DNA of 64,000 bases from Adiantum capillus-veneris (taxonomy: Eukaryota > Streptophyta > Polypodiopsida > Polypodiales > Pteridaceae), in the NCBI GenBank assembly GCA_014529385.2, contig CM043953.1, positions 89,634,842 through 89,698,841 on the forward strand, written 5' to 3'. The translations under genes were made by a program, and so were the position numbers. Under the pieces are notes generated by a model. That model searched no databases. It had not been told where the DNA came from and was given only the letters and a program-made list of their open reading frames with translations. Below are positions 20,685 to 34,002 of the stretch, in pieces. The number at the start of each line of letters is the position of its first letter. Position 1 is the first letter of the stretch.

Positions 20685-23600
20685 ATGACGGAGGAAGGGA
20701 AGCTCAAGATCGAGAAGTTGAACGGCAAGAACTACCAACACTGGAAGATGCAAATTGAAAACTAAATCTCTACCAGAAAGACCTTTATTTGCTACTCCTT
20801 GACCAAAAGGCATTAGGAACAATTTGGCTAACCTTGACGTCAACGGTGGCCTTCAATATTTTGGAGATGAAGACCACGGAGGATTTGATGAAGTCACTTG
20901 ACAGCTTTTATGAGAGACCATCGACATTCAATAAGGCATTTCTCATGAAGCGCTTGTTCAATCTAAAAATGGTAGAGAATGGTTTAGTTGCAAAACACTT
21001 ATATGACTTTAATACCAATATAAGTCAACTTGGATCGGTGAAAATCAATTTCGATGACGAAGTGTGAGCCCTCCTTATACTATCGTTTCTACCAGATAGT
21101 TGGGACAGCCTTGTGATGGCTTTAAGTAACTCTATCTATGACACAAATACTCTTAACTTTGATGATGTTATGGGTGTTCTCCTAAGCTAGGAAATGTGAA
21201 GGAGAAGCACATGTGAATCATCAAGTGTTGCACTATCAGTGGAAGCAAGAGAAAAGCCTTTTAAGGAGAGGTTCAAAAATCAAAAGGATCGTGATCCCTA
21301 AGACAGAGCAAGTCACACACAAAGTCAGTTTTTGATTGTTGGAACTGCGGTAAGAAAAACCACATTAAGAAGGATTGCTGGTCAAAGGAGTCAGAGTTTC
21401 TAAACAATAAGCCAATATCGGAGGCCAATGTGGCAGGTAAAGTAGAATAAGATTCTCTAATTCTCTCATTAAACAATGTGTCTAATTCCTGGATAGTCGA
21501 TTCTGGGGCTTCAGGTAAAGTAGAACAAGATGCTCTAATTCTCTCATTAGACAATGTGTCTAATTCTTGGATAGTCGATTCCGGGGCTTCATTCCATGAG
21601 ACACTGCACAAACAATATTTTTAAAATTACACAAAAGGTAATTTTTGGTATGTATAGTTGGAAGATGAAGAAGCTTGTGAAATTGTCGGCAAAGATACAG
21701 TTTGTGTCAAAACTTGCTAATGAAAATGAATGGAAGCTTAAAGATGTTAGGCATGTTCCTTCTCTTCGCAAGAATTTGATCTCTACAGGACAATTGAATG
21801 ATGAAAGTCACAATATTGCATTCAGAAACAAACATTGAAAGATCTCAAAGAGACCTTTGGTGGTTGCCAAAAGAGAAAATGTTGATACACTTTACTTGTG
21901 TACTATCAATTCGCAATCTTCAACTTGTGCAACAACTACGGAAGTCGACAATGCAGTGTGGCACTACTGGCTTGGGCATATGAATACCAAAGGAATGCAA
22001 ATCCTTTAATCAAAGAAGCTTCTACCAGGTTTGAAAGAAGTGGACTTAGAGTTCTGTGAAGATTGTGTTTATGATAAACAAAAGAGGGTAAAATTTCTAA
22101 AATCAGAAAAAAAACTTGAATTGGTTCATTCTTATGTTTTGGGTCCTGCAAGTACACCATCCCTTGGTAGCTCATTGTACTGTGTAACATTCATAAATGA
22201 TGTACTAAAAAAATACGGGTTTATGTCATGAAGAATAAATCCGATGTGTTTTTCATATTTCAAAGATGGAAAGCCTTTGTGGAGAATGAAGTAGGTACCA
22301 AGATTAAATGCTTCAAACCCGACAATGGAGGCGAATATTGTAGCCAAGCTTTTGAAAGCTTTTGTGCTAGCAATGGCATTCGGAGGCAAAGACAACCTCA
22401 AGGACACCTCAACAAAATGAAATTTTTGAAAGAATGATAGAAAAATCATGAAGCGAGCACAAAGCATGAGACTACATGCAAGCTTACCACTTGAGCTTTG
22501 GACGGAAACAATAAGTATGTCTGTGTACTTGATCAACCGATCACCCTCAACGACATTGGACGGGGGAGTTCCAAAAGAGGCATGGACATGTAAACCGATA
22601 AATTATGCATTTCTTAAAGTGTTGGTGCGAGGCTTTCATGCACATAGATAGAAGCCTAAGATCAAAGGTAGATGTAAAGTCCAAAAAGTGTTTCTTTATT
22701 GGCTATGGAGAAGGTGACTTTGGGTATTGCCTATGGAATCCTGAAGATCGTAAATCTTTAGGAGTAGGGATGTAATTTTCAACAAATAAAATATGTACAA
22801 AAGATTACTTGGAAAGAAAACAAACAAAAGAAACAGACAATGAGTACATGGAGCTTGATGATAGTGAAGACTCAAGGAGTACAAACGGTGACAACATGCA
22901 ACAACGTCAACCAAATGAGGAGCCTCAACCTATTCTCTCAAGATCTACAAGAGCAAGTATACCTCTAGAAAGATTCATTCCTTCCTTCAACCATCTATTG
23001 GTCTTAGATTTTGGAGAGCCGGAATCTTACGGTGAAACTATGCAACACAAATCCAAAGAAGAATGGGTGAAAAGCAAGCAAGTGGAGATGGACTCATTAC
23101 ATCGCAACCAAACATGGGAGTTGGTCGAGTTGCCTCAAGGTAAGAAGGCACTTCAGAATAAATGGGTGTACAAGTTGAAGGAAGAAGAAGGTGGGAAGGA
23201 AAGGTACAAGTCTACGCTTGTGGTAAAAGGGTTTTCTAAAAAGAAAGGTATTGATTTCAATGAAATATTTTCTTATGTTGTAAAAATGAACTCAATTAAG
23301 GTCGTCTTAAGTGTTGTGGCTGCTCATGATTTAAATCTTGAGAAAATGGATGTAAATACGACATTTCCTCATAGTGACTTAGAGGAGGAAATTTACATGC
23401 TTCAACCAAAGGGGTATGAAGCAAAGGGTAATGAGAAAATGGTTTGCAGATTAAAGAAGAGCTTTTATGGTTTAAAGAAAACATCAAGACAGTGGTACTT
23501 GAAGTTCGATCGATGTATGTTGGATCATGGATTCAAAAGATGCAACTCTAATTGTTGCGTCTACACAAAGAATTTGGGAGATGGGAAGTTCATCATCCTA

Positions 23601-23799
23601 ATGTTGTATGTTGATGACATGCTGATTGCAAGTGCTAACTTGCAGGACATCAAAGACCTAAAAGAGGAGCTAATCTTTTTCAATGAAAGATTTAGGTGCT
23701 GCAAAGAAGATACGTGGTATAAAGATATCAAGGGACAAGATGAAGAGACAATAAAGCTATCTTAGGAGGATTACATCAAGAAGGTACTAGAAAGATTTG
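20685..23799 (+). pseudogene. Copia A gag-pol, decayed
   Basis: ATG at 20685 opens a copia gag (MTEEGKLKIEKLNGKNYQHW) that soon hits stops. The UBN2-type gag body is readable at 20789-21067 (LYDFNTNISQL). A CCHC zinc knuckle (CWNCGKKNHIKKDCW) lies near 21335-21380. The protease motif (WIVDSGAS) follows, twice. The integrase fragment has the second catalytic Asp in PDNGGEY (about 22318-22340). RT occupies 22809-23765 with LYVDDMLIAS at about 23604-23635. Many stops and frameshifts are present. The frame is cut at 23799 by copia P, just after KKVLERF, and continues at 43319. Confidence 0.9.
21436..21591 (+). repeat. 78-bp in-frame tandem duplication carrying the protease motif
   Basis: Units 21436-21513 and 21514-21591 are near identical. 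Each encodes a stretch ending in the Asp-Ser-Gly-Ala protease active-site motif. 78 bp equals 26 codons. One copy has an in-frame TAA where the other has CAA. Confidence 0.93.
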
Positions 23800-24025
23800 T
23801 GTTGCAATTAGGGTTGCAGAGAAGCGCACACAGCTTGGAGAAGACGAAGGAAGCTCAAGGTACACAACTGAGAGTATATTACTTAGTGTGCAATGGAAAG
23901 ATAGATAGCCCTAGAGTGATGGGCGTATATAAAATGCACAAGGGAAAAAACTCCTAAAGAGAGAAAAAATACCCCGTCGGTCCTAGTGTGTTCACATACA
24001 TCACTACCACATGTATATGGTAACA
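23800..24025 (-). repeat. 3' LTR of copia P
   Basis: 226 bp, TGTTG...TAACA in plus-strand reading. A purine run (AAAGGAGATT on the minus strand) at 24026-24035 is its polypurine tract. Confidence 0.9.
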
Positions 24026-27000
24026 AATCTCCTTTGGAGTGATGTGGTGAACGAGGGCTGGCACATGAGTAAAGGGAAGTGCCATGCCCTGAGGACATGA
24101 TCAGTCCACAAAGGGAAGTAAGCCCAAAGCTTTGCGGAAAGCTTCTCACTTCTCACGAGACAATGCCTTTGTGAAAAGATCTGCAAGGTTGTCTTGTGTT
24201 GGCACATAAGCCAAGCTGACCTCTCCTGCTGAGAGCCTCTCCCTGACATAGTGGTAATGCACCTCAATGTGCTTTGTGTGAGCATGAAAAACTGGGTTCC
24301 TCGCAACTGCCAATGTGCTCGATTGTCAACGTAGATAGTGTTGGCAGTGTCGTGTCCAACACCCAAATCAGCCCCATAAGGCGTCTGAGCCACATACACT
24401 CAATCGTAGCTGTGAAGACTACCCTGTACTCAGCCTCACAACTAGAAGTAGCCACAGTAGGTTGCTTCTTGCTCAACCATGATATACATGAAATGCCAAG
24501 CATGAAACAAAAACCACTTGTGGACACTCATGTGTCAAAACAACCAGCCCAATTTGAGTCCGAAAAAGCATGTAAGTCTGGCGGCAATGATCCCCCCTTG
24601 GGATAAAACAAGCCAAGATGTAAAGGGCCACTAATTTAGCGAAAAATCCTCTTGACAGCCTGCCAATGCTTAGACTTTGGGCTATGCATAAATCTGCTGA
24701 CCTGTGAGACTACAAACTGAATATCCGGCCTCGTGTTGCATACATAAATGAGGCCTTGTGTTGCATACATAAATGAGGCATCCAACACCAGTTTGGTAAA
24801 GAGTGATATTTAAAGGATCACGAGCATCATGAAGACTTAATTTCAAACCTGTTTCCATGGGAGTGTCAATAGGTTTGCAATCCTCAAGTCCAAACTTAGA
24901 TAGTAATGTCTCTATGTAACTTTTTTGACACAAAGAAATATCACCATCACACTGCTTAAACTGTATACCCAAGTAATGATGCAATAGTCCCAAATCTTTC
25001 ATCTTGAAAGTAGCATTCAAATCAGCCTTAAATTCAGCAATATGTGCTTCATTGGGACAAGTGATCAACAAATCATCCACATAAAGAACAACAATGAGAA
25101 GTACGTCACCCTCATGCTTTACATACAATGTGCTTTCTGTTGGACTGTTATGAAATCTTTGTTTGACCAAATAAGTGTCAGCTTTCTCATACCAAGCACG
25201 ATGAGATTGCTTTAACCCATACAAATCTTTCTTACATCTGCACACTTTGTCCTCTTGTCCTTTCTTGACAAGACCGCAAGGTTGCATTACATAAACTTCC
25301 TCAAAATTTATGTCACCATTCAAGAAAGCAATAACAATGTCTGATTGATGTACATCCCAACCAAAATGAGCTGCCAATGCACATAGAAAATGCACAGTAG
25401 TCATACGACAAGTGGGAGAAAAAGTCTCTTCATAATCTATGCCTTTTTGCTGTGCACAACCCTTTGCAACAAGTCAAGCCTTATGGCGATCAATCTCACC
25501 ATCTGACTTGCGTTTAAACTTGTAAACCCACTTTGTACCAATGGCCTTTTTTGCCAGGAGGAAAATCACATAAAGTCCATGTGTCATTTTCTATAAGTGC
25601 ATCATATTCTGATTGCATGGCAGCCATCCAATTTTTTGAATTTTGTGCTTCATCAAAAGAGAGAGCTTCCTCAATATCATGTAAGCTAGACACAGCCAAA
25701 GCATAACAATTTGATGCATAAGATGCATAGCCAGAGCCTGAACGAGTACGACCAGACAAAGGTGCATCCAATTTACTGTCACGCAATGGATGCACCAACC
25801 ATTTTGGCATACCTCTAGCCTGCTCATTTTCAGTCCTTTCCTCATCAAGTACATCATGAACATTTGCATCAGTAATAGACTAATCCGTAACATTTTTGAA
25901 AACCCCCATAGGCTGTACATTTGCCTCATTAGAATTTACATTCATATTTCCACCACTGAAAAGAGGCAACAAAGTGTCATAAATGTCCAGTGACCCTCCA
26001 TTACTGTCTCTAGTACATGACAGCAAGGGCTGAACAAAATCTTCCACAAACACGACATCCCGTGAAACCAAAATACGCTTTGTTTGCGGATGATACAACC
26101 TTAACCTTTTCTTTCAACACTAAAACCAACAAAAATACATTTGACAGCCTTATCATCCAATTTTCTACGCTGTGTTTGTGGCACCAAAGCATATGCCAAA
26201 CAGCCAAAAACACTCATGTGCTCAATAGAAGGCCTTTTATCATGCCATGCTTCATATGGAGTAATAGATTGCAAAGCTTTCGTAGGACACATGTTAAGTA
26301 CATAAGTGGCACACATGATGGCTTCAAGCCAAAAAGAATGCGGCAAAGCTTGACTTTTGACCATACATCGTGCCATTTTCATCAGTGACCTGTTTTCCCT
26401 CTCAGCAACACCATTTTGCTGAGGTGTATAAGGCACTGTACATTGGTGTTTTATCCCACGACTAGCCAAAAATGAATCAAATTCATGAGACATATACTTC
26501 CCCCCTCAATCGGAACGGAGGGTGCCTATAGTACATTTCGATACATTTTCAGCCATAGCTAGAAATTGAAGCACATAAAAACTTCACACTTTGCTTTAAG
26601 CAGAAATACCATGCATGCTTGGATTAATCATCAATGAAAGTCGCAACGTACAGGTAATTGCCCAAGGACGGAGTTTGCATGGGCCCAGAAACATCACTAT
26701 GCACAAGCTGCAACCTTCATGTGGTCCTAACTGAACCATCCTTTGGAAACTTAGAATGTTGCATTTTACCCAAAATACAGCCTTTACAAACAGGTGCTTC
26801 AAGCGGCGACAAAGAAGCAACCATATTAGATTTTTGCAAATGCAGCAAACTGGCAAAATTCGGATGCCCAAAACGTGCATGTCACAGTTTTTCATCTGAA
26901 ACAACCCTCGAATTGCAACTGCATTTGCAAAATTTTGTCCACACTTGTCATACAAAGTGAGCTTATACAGCCCACGACATAAAAGGCTAGATGCAACAAT

Positions 27001-28286
27001 TTTATCACCAAAATTGAGATCATGAACTGTACATCTGTCATCCACAAATTTGACTACAAGTCCAAGTCTAGCAAGTGAAGATACAGAAAAAAGATTCTTC
27101 TTGATCCCAGGTACATAAAGTGCATCAACAAGTGTGAAGGAACTACCATTTGCAGCAGTAAGCACAATCTTTCCAACTCCTTGAACCGGATAAGAGACAT
27201 TGTTGGCATAAGTGACAGAATTCCCATGAGGGACAGACTCGAGAGAGGTGAACAATTCACGATGTGAGGTGATGTGCTTTGTAGCACCACTGTCAAAATA
27301 CCACACATGTGAATCTGCAGCAACTCACATGCATGCATCATGGACAGCAGGATTGTAAGTGCAGTCTGCACTAAAAGCCCATTCTTCATCAATATTAACA
27401 TCATAGTCTCCGTTTAGAGAAGACGTAACAATGGCTGCATTTGTAGTGGAATTTGCTTTTGCAGTGGAACCACCCTCTTTCTTCTTAGCCTCTTTGGCCT
27501 TCAACTTCGGACACTGCTTGATCAAGTGATCATTAGATTTACAATAATGGCAACGTATCTTCTTTTTGCCCTTATCACCAGAATTTCTAGATGAATTACT
27601 GCCAACAGAAGCATTAGGAACATATTTTTTGCCACTCACAGCCAGAACCATAAGAAGTGGCTCCATTGCTGCTACCACCCTTTCTTTGAAAAGCAATAAA
27701 AGCCTATTCAACTGCACGTTGCCTAGTCCTGTTTTTTCTGCAAAGTGACTCTTGCAACAATATTGTGCATAATGCATCAAACTTAACAACTTCAGGATTT
27801 CCTTGGGTCATATGTCTCCAAGTACTAGCAAAAGTCTGGTAAGAATTTGGTAAGGCATCAAGAACGGTCTACACAAGGGAACTTTTTGAAATGACTTCAC
27901 CTGCAGAAATAAGTTGCTCATTGATATCCTTGACACCAGCAAGGAAAGTGTCCATATCATCTTCCTCATGCATAATCTTCGATTCCAACTCTTTACGCAG
28001 CAAAGCAATTTTTGCCTCATTACGACTTGTACAAAGACCAGCCAGAATATCCCAAGCCTGTTCAACAGATTTTGCTGAACAAATGTGTGGAGTAATGGTG
28101 CGCTTCAGAGACAACGCAATCAACACATGGGCTTGCACATCCTTTACATCCCAACGAGCTTGTTCTGCCATAGGCAAACAAATCTAATAGCAGCAATCCT
28201 TGCAGCAAGACCTGCAACATCCTCAACATCGCCTACATCCTCAGAACCAGGACGTACATCAATGCCCTGCACAATATTCCACACGC
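24026..28286 (-). pseudogene. Copia P pol and most of gag, decayed
   Basis: On the minus strand from right to left: gag body (27869-28177), zinc knuckle CHYCKSNDHLIKQC (about 27515-27560), protease motif WYFDSGATKH (about 27270-27305), GAG-pre-integrase, integrase C-terminal part with the catalytic Glu in NGVAERENRS (about 26385-26430), RT with LYVDDLLIT (about 25065-25100), and an RNase H remnant (24264-24527, 24004-24399). Several frames are used, and part of the integrase core is missing compared with copia Q. The remaining gag N-terminus is at 42637-42752, beyond element G. Confidence 0.9.
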
Positions 28287-28743
28287 TGGAGAGGGGGAAT
28301 AGGGAACACACCTAGCACACAAAATATTTTCCTCTCTATAGCCCAGGGATTCTCCAACACCCCTAACCTCTCTAATAACACCTTCAAATTGGATAATTTG
28401 CACTAACAACTACACTTTAGCATACAAAACAATTGTCTCACACCTTGCAAAAAACACCTTACAGCACAAACACACCCACACTGCTCAACTCACCCTTGTC
28501 GACTCACAAGACACCCCGATTCTGCCAAACCCTTTGCAAACACTGGCAAGTACACAAAGAGTGAGCGAAAAAGGGAGGGATGGGGAGAAGCAACACAAGA
28601 AATAGGGGCAAAGGTTTGGTAATATTGCATAGGGAGATAATACAGTCAAGTATGCTGCTCCAATGGCAAGCTTGCAATACACAGCTTGAAGACCTCTAGT
28701 GACTCTCTCTGGAAAAAAAGCCCCCAAAAAATCACTTCTATGA

Positions 28744-28752
28744 CCTTTTATA
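28744..28752 (-). promoter_or_regulatory. TATA box in the element G LTR
   Basis: The minus strand reads TATAAAAGG. The equivalent position in the other LTR is near 40957-40967. Confidence 0.45.
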
Positions 28753-29082
28753 AGGCTTGGCTAAGCCTAAAAAGAAAAAACAAGGAGCTATCAAGCTCGT
28801 ACAATTAACTGAAGCTCTCTTTAGAAGTTTTTTTGCATGGCCACCACTTGGCACACTTGGTGTTTTGGTATCTGCATGGTGCACACCTCTTTGTTCCTCG
28901 CCCGTTCAATTTGGATTGGTTTCTTCTCTCTCTTCATTTGCTCCCTTTTGGTCCGGCTTCCACTTTGCCTTTGCCTTTACTCGCCCTTGCTCTTGTTTTG
29001 CCTTGTCTTTGGCTTGCCTTACTTCGTCGGGTGCCCTGGGAATGAGCCTTGCCCTTGCCCTGTACACATTGTGGCCTTCAGG

Positions 29083-29089
<7 letters not shown>

Positions 29090-29132
<43 letters not shown>
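29090..29132 (+). repeat. (CT)n microsatellite inside the element G LTR
   Basis: About 43 bp of CT repeats. The same position in the sister LTR (41303-41389) is about twice as long, so the array has changed length since insertion. Confidence 0.95.
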
Positions 29133-29134
<2 letters not shown>

Positions 29135-30426
29135 CCCATTGCCTGCGAGACTGCTCCCCATCTTATGCACCGGGGAGGGGGGGGATTAGCGAGGTCGCTA
29201 TTGCCCTTCCCCCCTTAACTCCAAAGGAGGGCCTTCAAGGCCGTGGGAACGGGCCCCTGGCGGGCTCTGCCACGTCATCACTATACTACAACCGCAGGCG
29301 CCTGCACAGCCCGACAAAGTGCGCCACCGGTGCAAGACACCGTCGCTTACAACTTTCAAAACCGCCGCGTGCGCCACAGGCGGACCACCCATGCAGCGAG
29401 CGGCCATAGCCATAGCTCACCTCATGCTTCACATCCCTCAATGGGCCATGGGCCAACAGGCTAAATACCCCACATTTCCGGCTCCACCTCTCGCATGTGG
29501 GACTAACCTCCCTGCCACGTGGCGCTTTCAATTTCATTAGCCTTCCAAGGCCTCCAAAAAAAATCACTTTTATGAGAGAGAGCCCCCTCTTCTTGGGGTG
29601 CCAACTTGGCTCCATTCCTATTCTCTGCTCACAGATCCCATTCCAGAGTCGTAAAGCCCGGCCACAAATTCATATACTCGGCTGCATTCTACACAATCCC
29701 CATCAACTTTTGACTTCTTCAAGCCTACTATCCGAAGCCACCAAAACTTAAAAAAAATCATATGCAAATACTTCCCCGTCAACTGCTCAGGTTTTGGCCA
29801 TACCATAACTCGGTGCTCGAGGCTCAGAATCACAAGCCGTAACTTCATGCTGACTCCACCTCGCATGCTTTATATGCTTGAACCCTATTGAGGCCTACAA
29901 AATACCAGACGGTGCATCCTTCGATGCGGGCAAGTGGGCCTAGACCCGACCCCCGGAAAATCTTCAAATAACCATAACTTGCTATCCCGAGCTCTGATTT
30001 GCAATTTAAAAAGAAGGGTAGGCTCCATACATAGAGCACTACATGCCTATACCCTGACTTCCACTTGGACCACCTGTCCCCATATGCCATGTCCGGCAAG
30101 AATCTGCAACACATTGAACCTTCAACCTTCAATAACTTGGTCTCCGTAGCTTGGTTTGATGAGCCATTTGGACCTCCTCCTTCAGCACTTCAAGCTCTTC
30201 AGTCTTGGACCCAAAGACTGCACCTCACATCTCCTTCACCTGCTACCCAAATTAACCCCTTATGGAGCCTTCCTTGGCCTATAAACTGCATCAGACATAC
30301 ACTTCTGCTGCTACTTGTCAGCCCATGATCTTCCTAGCTGCTCCAGTCTTTTGCCATGCTTCTGGTAGCCTGCACATATCTTCCCATGCCATCTTCTATG
30401 GTCGACACACTTTGGCTGCACCATCA

Positions 30427-30441
30427 TTGCCCACCCCCTAG
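30427..30441 (-). other. Polypurine tract of element G
   Basis: The minus strand reads CTAGGGGGTGGGCAA directly before the 3' LTR. Confidence 0.8.
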
Positions 30442-30573
30442 TTGAGCATTTATGCTCAACCATATAAGAGCGTTATTATCCTACAAACTACAAACATTGA
30501 GCACATTATGAGGAAACCCAAAAAAACTCGACTGTATGTACATAGTTTTATTCCCAGCACATGAGAACACTGC

Positions 30574-31917
30574 TTAGGTTGGTTGCCCAACCCCCTCCAT
30601 TAGAACCTGATGCACTGTTGACACCAACTCTCTCTCAAAATATAGCTTGAGATGCACACCATTAACCCTGTTCTTGAGAGAACGACCATCCATCCTCATT
30701 AATGCATAAGTTATATTGGGAAAAGCTTGATGGACTTTGTAAGGCCCTGTCCACTTCTTTTTGAACTTCTTCTGAAAGGTGAAGTCAAGATGGCTCTCGT
30801 ACTTCATCACTAGATCGCCCTTCTCAATCAGTTTTCGTGGCAAATGTTGGTTGAACTTTGCTACTCTTTTCTCTCGATGCTGTACATAAAAATCTGATGC
30901 TGCCTCATGATCCATCTTCAAAGTTTCAAGACTTGTAATCCTATCCTACAAAACATCTTGATGAGCTTTATCCATCAGCCACAAACCTTTGAGAGCCCCT
31001 AACTGCACATGTACAGGTAATACTGCTTCCTTGCCATATACCACCTCATAAGGAGTAAAGTTGGTAGCCACTTTATATGAAGTCCTGTAAGCCCACAAAC
31101 ATTTGTCAAGGTTAGGTTCCCATTCTTCAACCTGTTGGTAGATGTATTTAGTAAGCATCTTGACTATCCGTCCATTGGCACTTTCGACCAAACCATTGCA
31201 ATGTGGATGGTAAGGAGGTGAAAATTGATATTAAACCCCCAATTTTTCCACTAGGACACGTACCAACTTACTTCTGACCCCTTGTCCTCGATCCGATATA
31301 AGCACTCAAGGTACTCCAAAACGATAGCATATGCAATCAAAAACAAACTAAGCAACAGTATGTGCATTTACCTCTTTGACCATTTTAGCCTCGACCCACC
31401 TGGTTAGGTAGTCTATGGCCACCACAACATACTTCTTACCGCTTGTTGCTGATTTGGGCAATGGACCAATTGCATCCAAACCCCACTTCTCAAAAGCATC
31501 ATGTGCAATGATAGCCCCTTGCTGCTCGGCTACCAGTCTTCTTTCACCCATTACTTGGAACTGATGGTAGGTTTTGCACCAATAATGCACATCTTGCACA
31601 ATAGAAGGCCACCAAAACCCACTTCTTAAGATACGAAACAATACTTGATCCTTACCCTGATGACCGCTTTCTTCATGCCACTGCTCCAATACCATACCGA
31701 TCTCCTCCTTGTAAAGGATTTGACGTAGCACCCCATCTCTACCGTGCATCATAAGGTCCTCTCCTATCAGAGTGAACTCTTGAGCTCTTTGAACAATTCT
31801 CCTCTTTTGTAGCTTGGAAAGCCCTTTAGAACATTGACCTGTACTCAAGAAATCATCTATGTCCTTCAAAGTCTCTCTACCTGCATAAGTAGCCGGCGCC
31901 ACATACAAACTCGACAC
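30574..31917 (-). pseudogene. Element G integrase
   Basis: The minus strand from 31917 gives the zinc-binding region (EESGHQGKDQVL and CKTYHQF) and the catalytic core with Asp in WGLDAIGP (about 31465-31490), Asp in LISDRG (about 31285-31305) and Glu in NGLVESANG (about 31170-31195). The C-terminal part is 30574-30921 (KWTGPYKV, a GPY/F-like module). Stops at about 31345, 31310, 31230 and 30945 break it into three open pieces. The order and motifs are complete, so the damage is mostly point mutations. Confidence 0.9.
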
Positions 31918-31962
31918 ATGAGTCTGAGCACGACTGCTAGCGAACTGATTTGTTTCCTGGCT

Positions 31963-32304
31963 CTATTCCCTTCTCACATGTTTGAAGTGCACTTCCTTAA
32001 AAAACTTCAACAGCTTCTTTATAGAGAAAAACCAATTCTTGAGAGAATCCCTCTTTACTTGCCATTGGCCCAAAAGTTGTTTGATAACCAATAGAGCATC
32101 ACCTTTTACTACTACCCTTGATATGCCAAACTCAATACACTCCTTTAGTCCTAGATGTAGAGTAAGATACTCCGCCTCATTGTTGGTATGCACCTCTTCC
32201 AAGTCGTAAGCTTTGGAAAAAATGACTGTGCCATGCGGATCTCGAATGACCACACCTCCACCTGCTTTTTGGGTTACCCTTCTGTAAGCGCCATCAAACC
32301 ACAT
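31963..32304 (-). pseudogene. Element G second RNase H (archaeal-type)
   Basis: About 113 residues (MWFDGAYRRVTQKAGGGVVI, ...NNEAEYLTLHLGL, ...VKGDALLVIKQL) match the compact RNase H fold. The first Asp is in FDGA, the Glu in NNEAEY and the second Asp in VKGDALL. It lies between the RT-linked RNase H and integrase, where Tat elements carry an extra RNase H. It is open over the domain core, then stops near 31963. Confidence 0.88.
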
Positions 32305-32468
32305 AGTGAAGGCTCCTTATCCTCCTCTCGCACTACTCTTGGATAAATTGGTAATTCGACCTCCTTGTTGACTAGGATATCCGCCAAATGAGACCGACTA
32401 GTGTGATCTACTTTGAACTCAAACTCAAACTCTTGAAGCTCTATCACCCATTTCATGATTCGCTTCCC

Positions 32469-33981
32469 TCACTTCAAGTGTAGCACCACTTCAGGCAAAA
32501 TATTGTTAGCCGTCAACACATAAAGTTTATGAACAACCAAATACACTTTGAACTCTCTGCAGGCAAAGACTAAAGCCATCACCCACAGTTCCACCTCCGT
32601 ATAAGTAGTTTCCCCTGGACTAATGATCCTGCTTTTGAAGTAAATAGGCTTATAACTTCTCTCCACCTTTTGTAGCAATACTGCTCCAATACCCACCGTT
32701 CCCACCGTCATAGCAATATAGAAATCATCCTCCTGGTTAGGAGGGTGCACTGTAGGTAGCTGACATAGAATAGCTTTCACTTTGTCAAAGGCATCTTGAG
32801 CTTCCTCATCCCAATGAAACCCATGCATCTGTTGAGCCCTTTTTTGAAGAGGGTAAACATATTGTGATAACATCCAAAAGAAGCGGGATAATTACTTTAG
32901 CTTATGTACGAACAATGCCAACCTTGTCGCACTGGTGGGAGGCTCCATAAGAACCAATGCCTTCACCTTCTTTGGATCTGCATCTATCCCATTCTGTGAT
33001 ACCATGTGACCCAACAGCTGAGCCCTTGCTTGTGCCAACTTGCACTTCTTTGGATTCAATTGACCGCCTTCTTCATCTAGCCTTTTAAAACATAGCCTCA
33101 ACTTGGACAAATGTTCGGCCCTGGAACTATAACAACCAGTATCAACCAATATGGCCCGAACACTTTGTTCATCCAACCTTGAAACGTAGCATTTGCATTC
33201 ACCAGTCCAAAAAGCATCCTGCGGTAGGCAAAGCACCCCCATGGATAAATGAAGGTAGTCTTTAGCTGATCCTCCAGAGCAATACCAATTTGAAAATATC
33301 CTGAAAAACCATCCATAATAGAATAGCGTTCGTGTTCGGCCACTTGGTTTAAAATCTCATCCTGAAAACGGTAGCGGATAGTGATTCCGCTTGGTCGGAA
33401 CATTCAAAGGCTTATAGTCTACACATACTTGCCATTTTCCATTCTTCTTTGGGGTAATGACAACAGGAGAAACCCACTCAGAATCTTTCACTGGATATAT
33501 AGTACCCGCCTCGAGCAACTTGTTGATCTCCTGCCACCATAGAGCCTCCTTCTGAATAACCTCCTAGCTTTTGGGCTTCTGGCCTGCATCCGTCTTTAAG
33601 TAGGATCTGATGCTCCACTCCTTTAGCTCCTCTCAAATCTTTATACTCTATCGCAAATAGGTCGGGATAGGATGCACATAGATCCATATAGCCTTCCTTC
33701 TCCTGCTTGGTTAAGTCTGTACCTAGCATATATTCCACCTCTTTAGCCTTCAGACCACAGACATGGGATTGCATACCTTTCCTTGCAATGGTAGAGTCTA
33801 CGGTGACTCTGAATAAATTTGTATCCAGCTTCAATAAATCTTCATTGCTCTCCTCCTCTTTGACACTGGTGAACCCTTCATCATAAGTCGACTCAGTTTC
33901 ATACTCAGAAGTGGTGCTAAATTCTTGATTATCTCCCCCGACTGATGGATGAAAGCGGCTCTCCTTGGTCTTTAGATCCAA
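32469..33981 (-). pseudogene. Element G reverse transcriptase and first RNase H
   Basis: The N-terminal RT region is at 33478-33981 (YPDLFAIEYKDLRG). The fingers and palm are at 33098-33403 (SIMDGFSGYFQIGIALED, where D is motif A). The thumb follows at 32892-33242 (AEHLSKLRLCFKRLDEEGGQLNPKKC) and RNase H at 32469-32873 (FYIAMTVGTVGIGAVLLQ, YTEVELWVMALVFACREF). Where the active-site x-Asp-Asp block should be, between ATFQGWMNKVFG and SSRAEHL, the frames read ILVVIVPG or ILVDTGCY. The motif is therefore no longer recognisable. Frames change at least three times. Confidence 0.85.
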
Positions 33982-34002
33982 TACAATCTGTCCTCCATTT
34001 TA

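Larger units (their letters stand above)
28287..30426 (-). repeat. 3' LTR of element G
   Basis: On the minus strand it starts TGATGGTGCAGCC at 30426 and ends CCTCTCCA at 28287. Its sequence matches 35701-35936 plus 40683-42636. It contains a (CT)n tract at 29090-29132 and a TATAAAAGG box on the minus strand at 28744-28752. Confidence 0.9.

Noticed and set aside
28757-29409. Two overlapping 150-190 aa frames in element G's LTR
   Set aside because: Both run through a CT array inside an LTR, and neither has a domain. The copy at 41052-41630 is equally non-genic.
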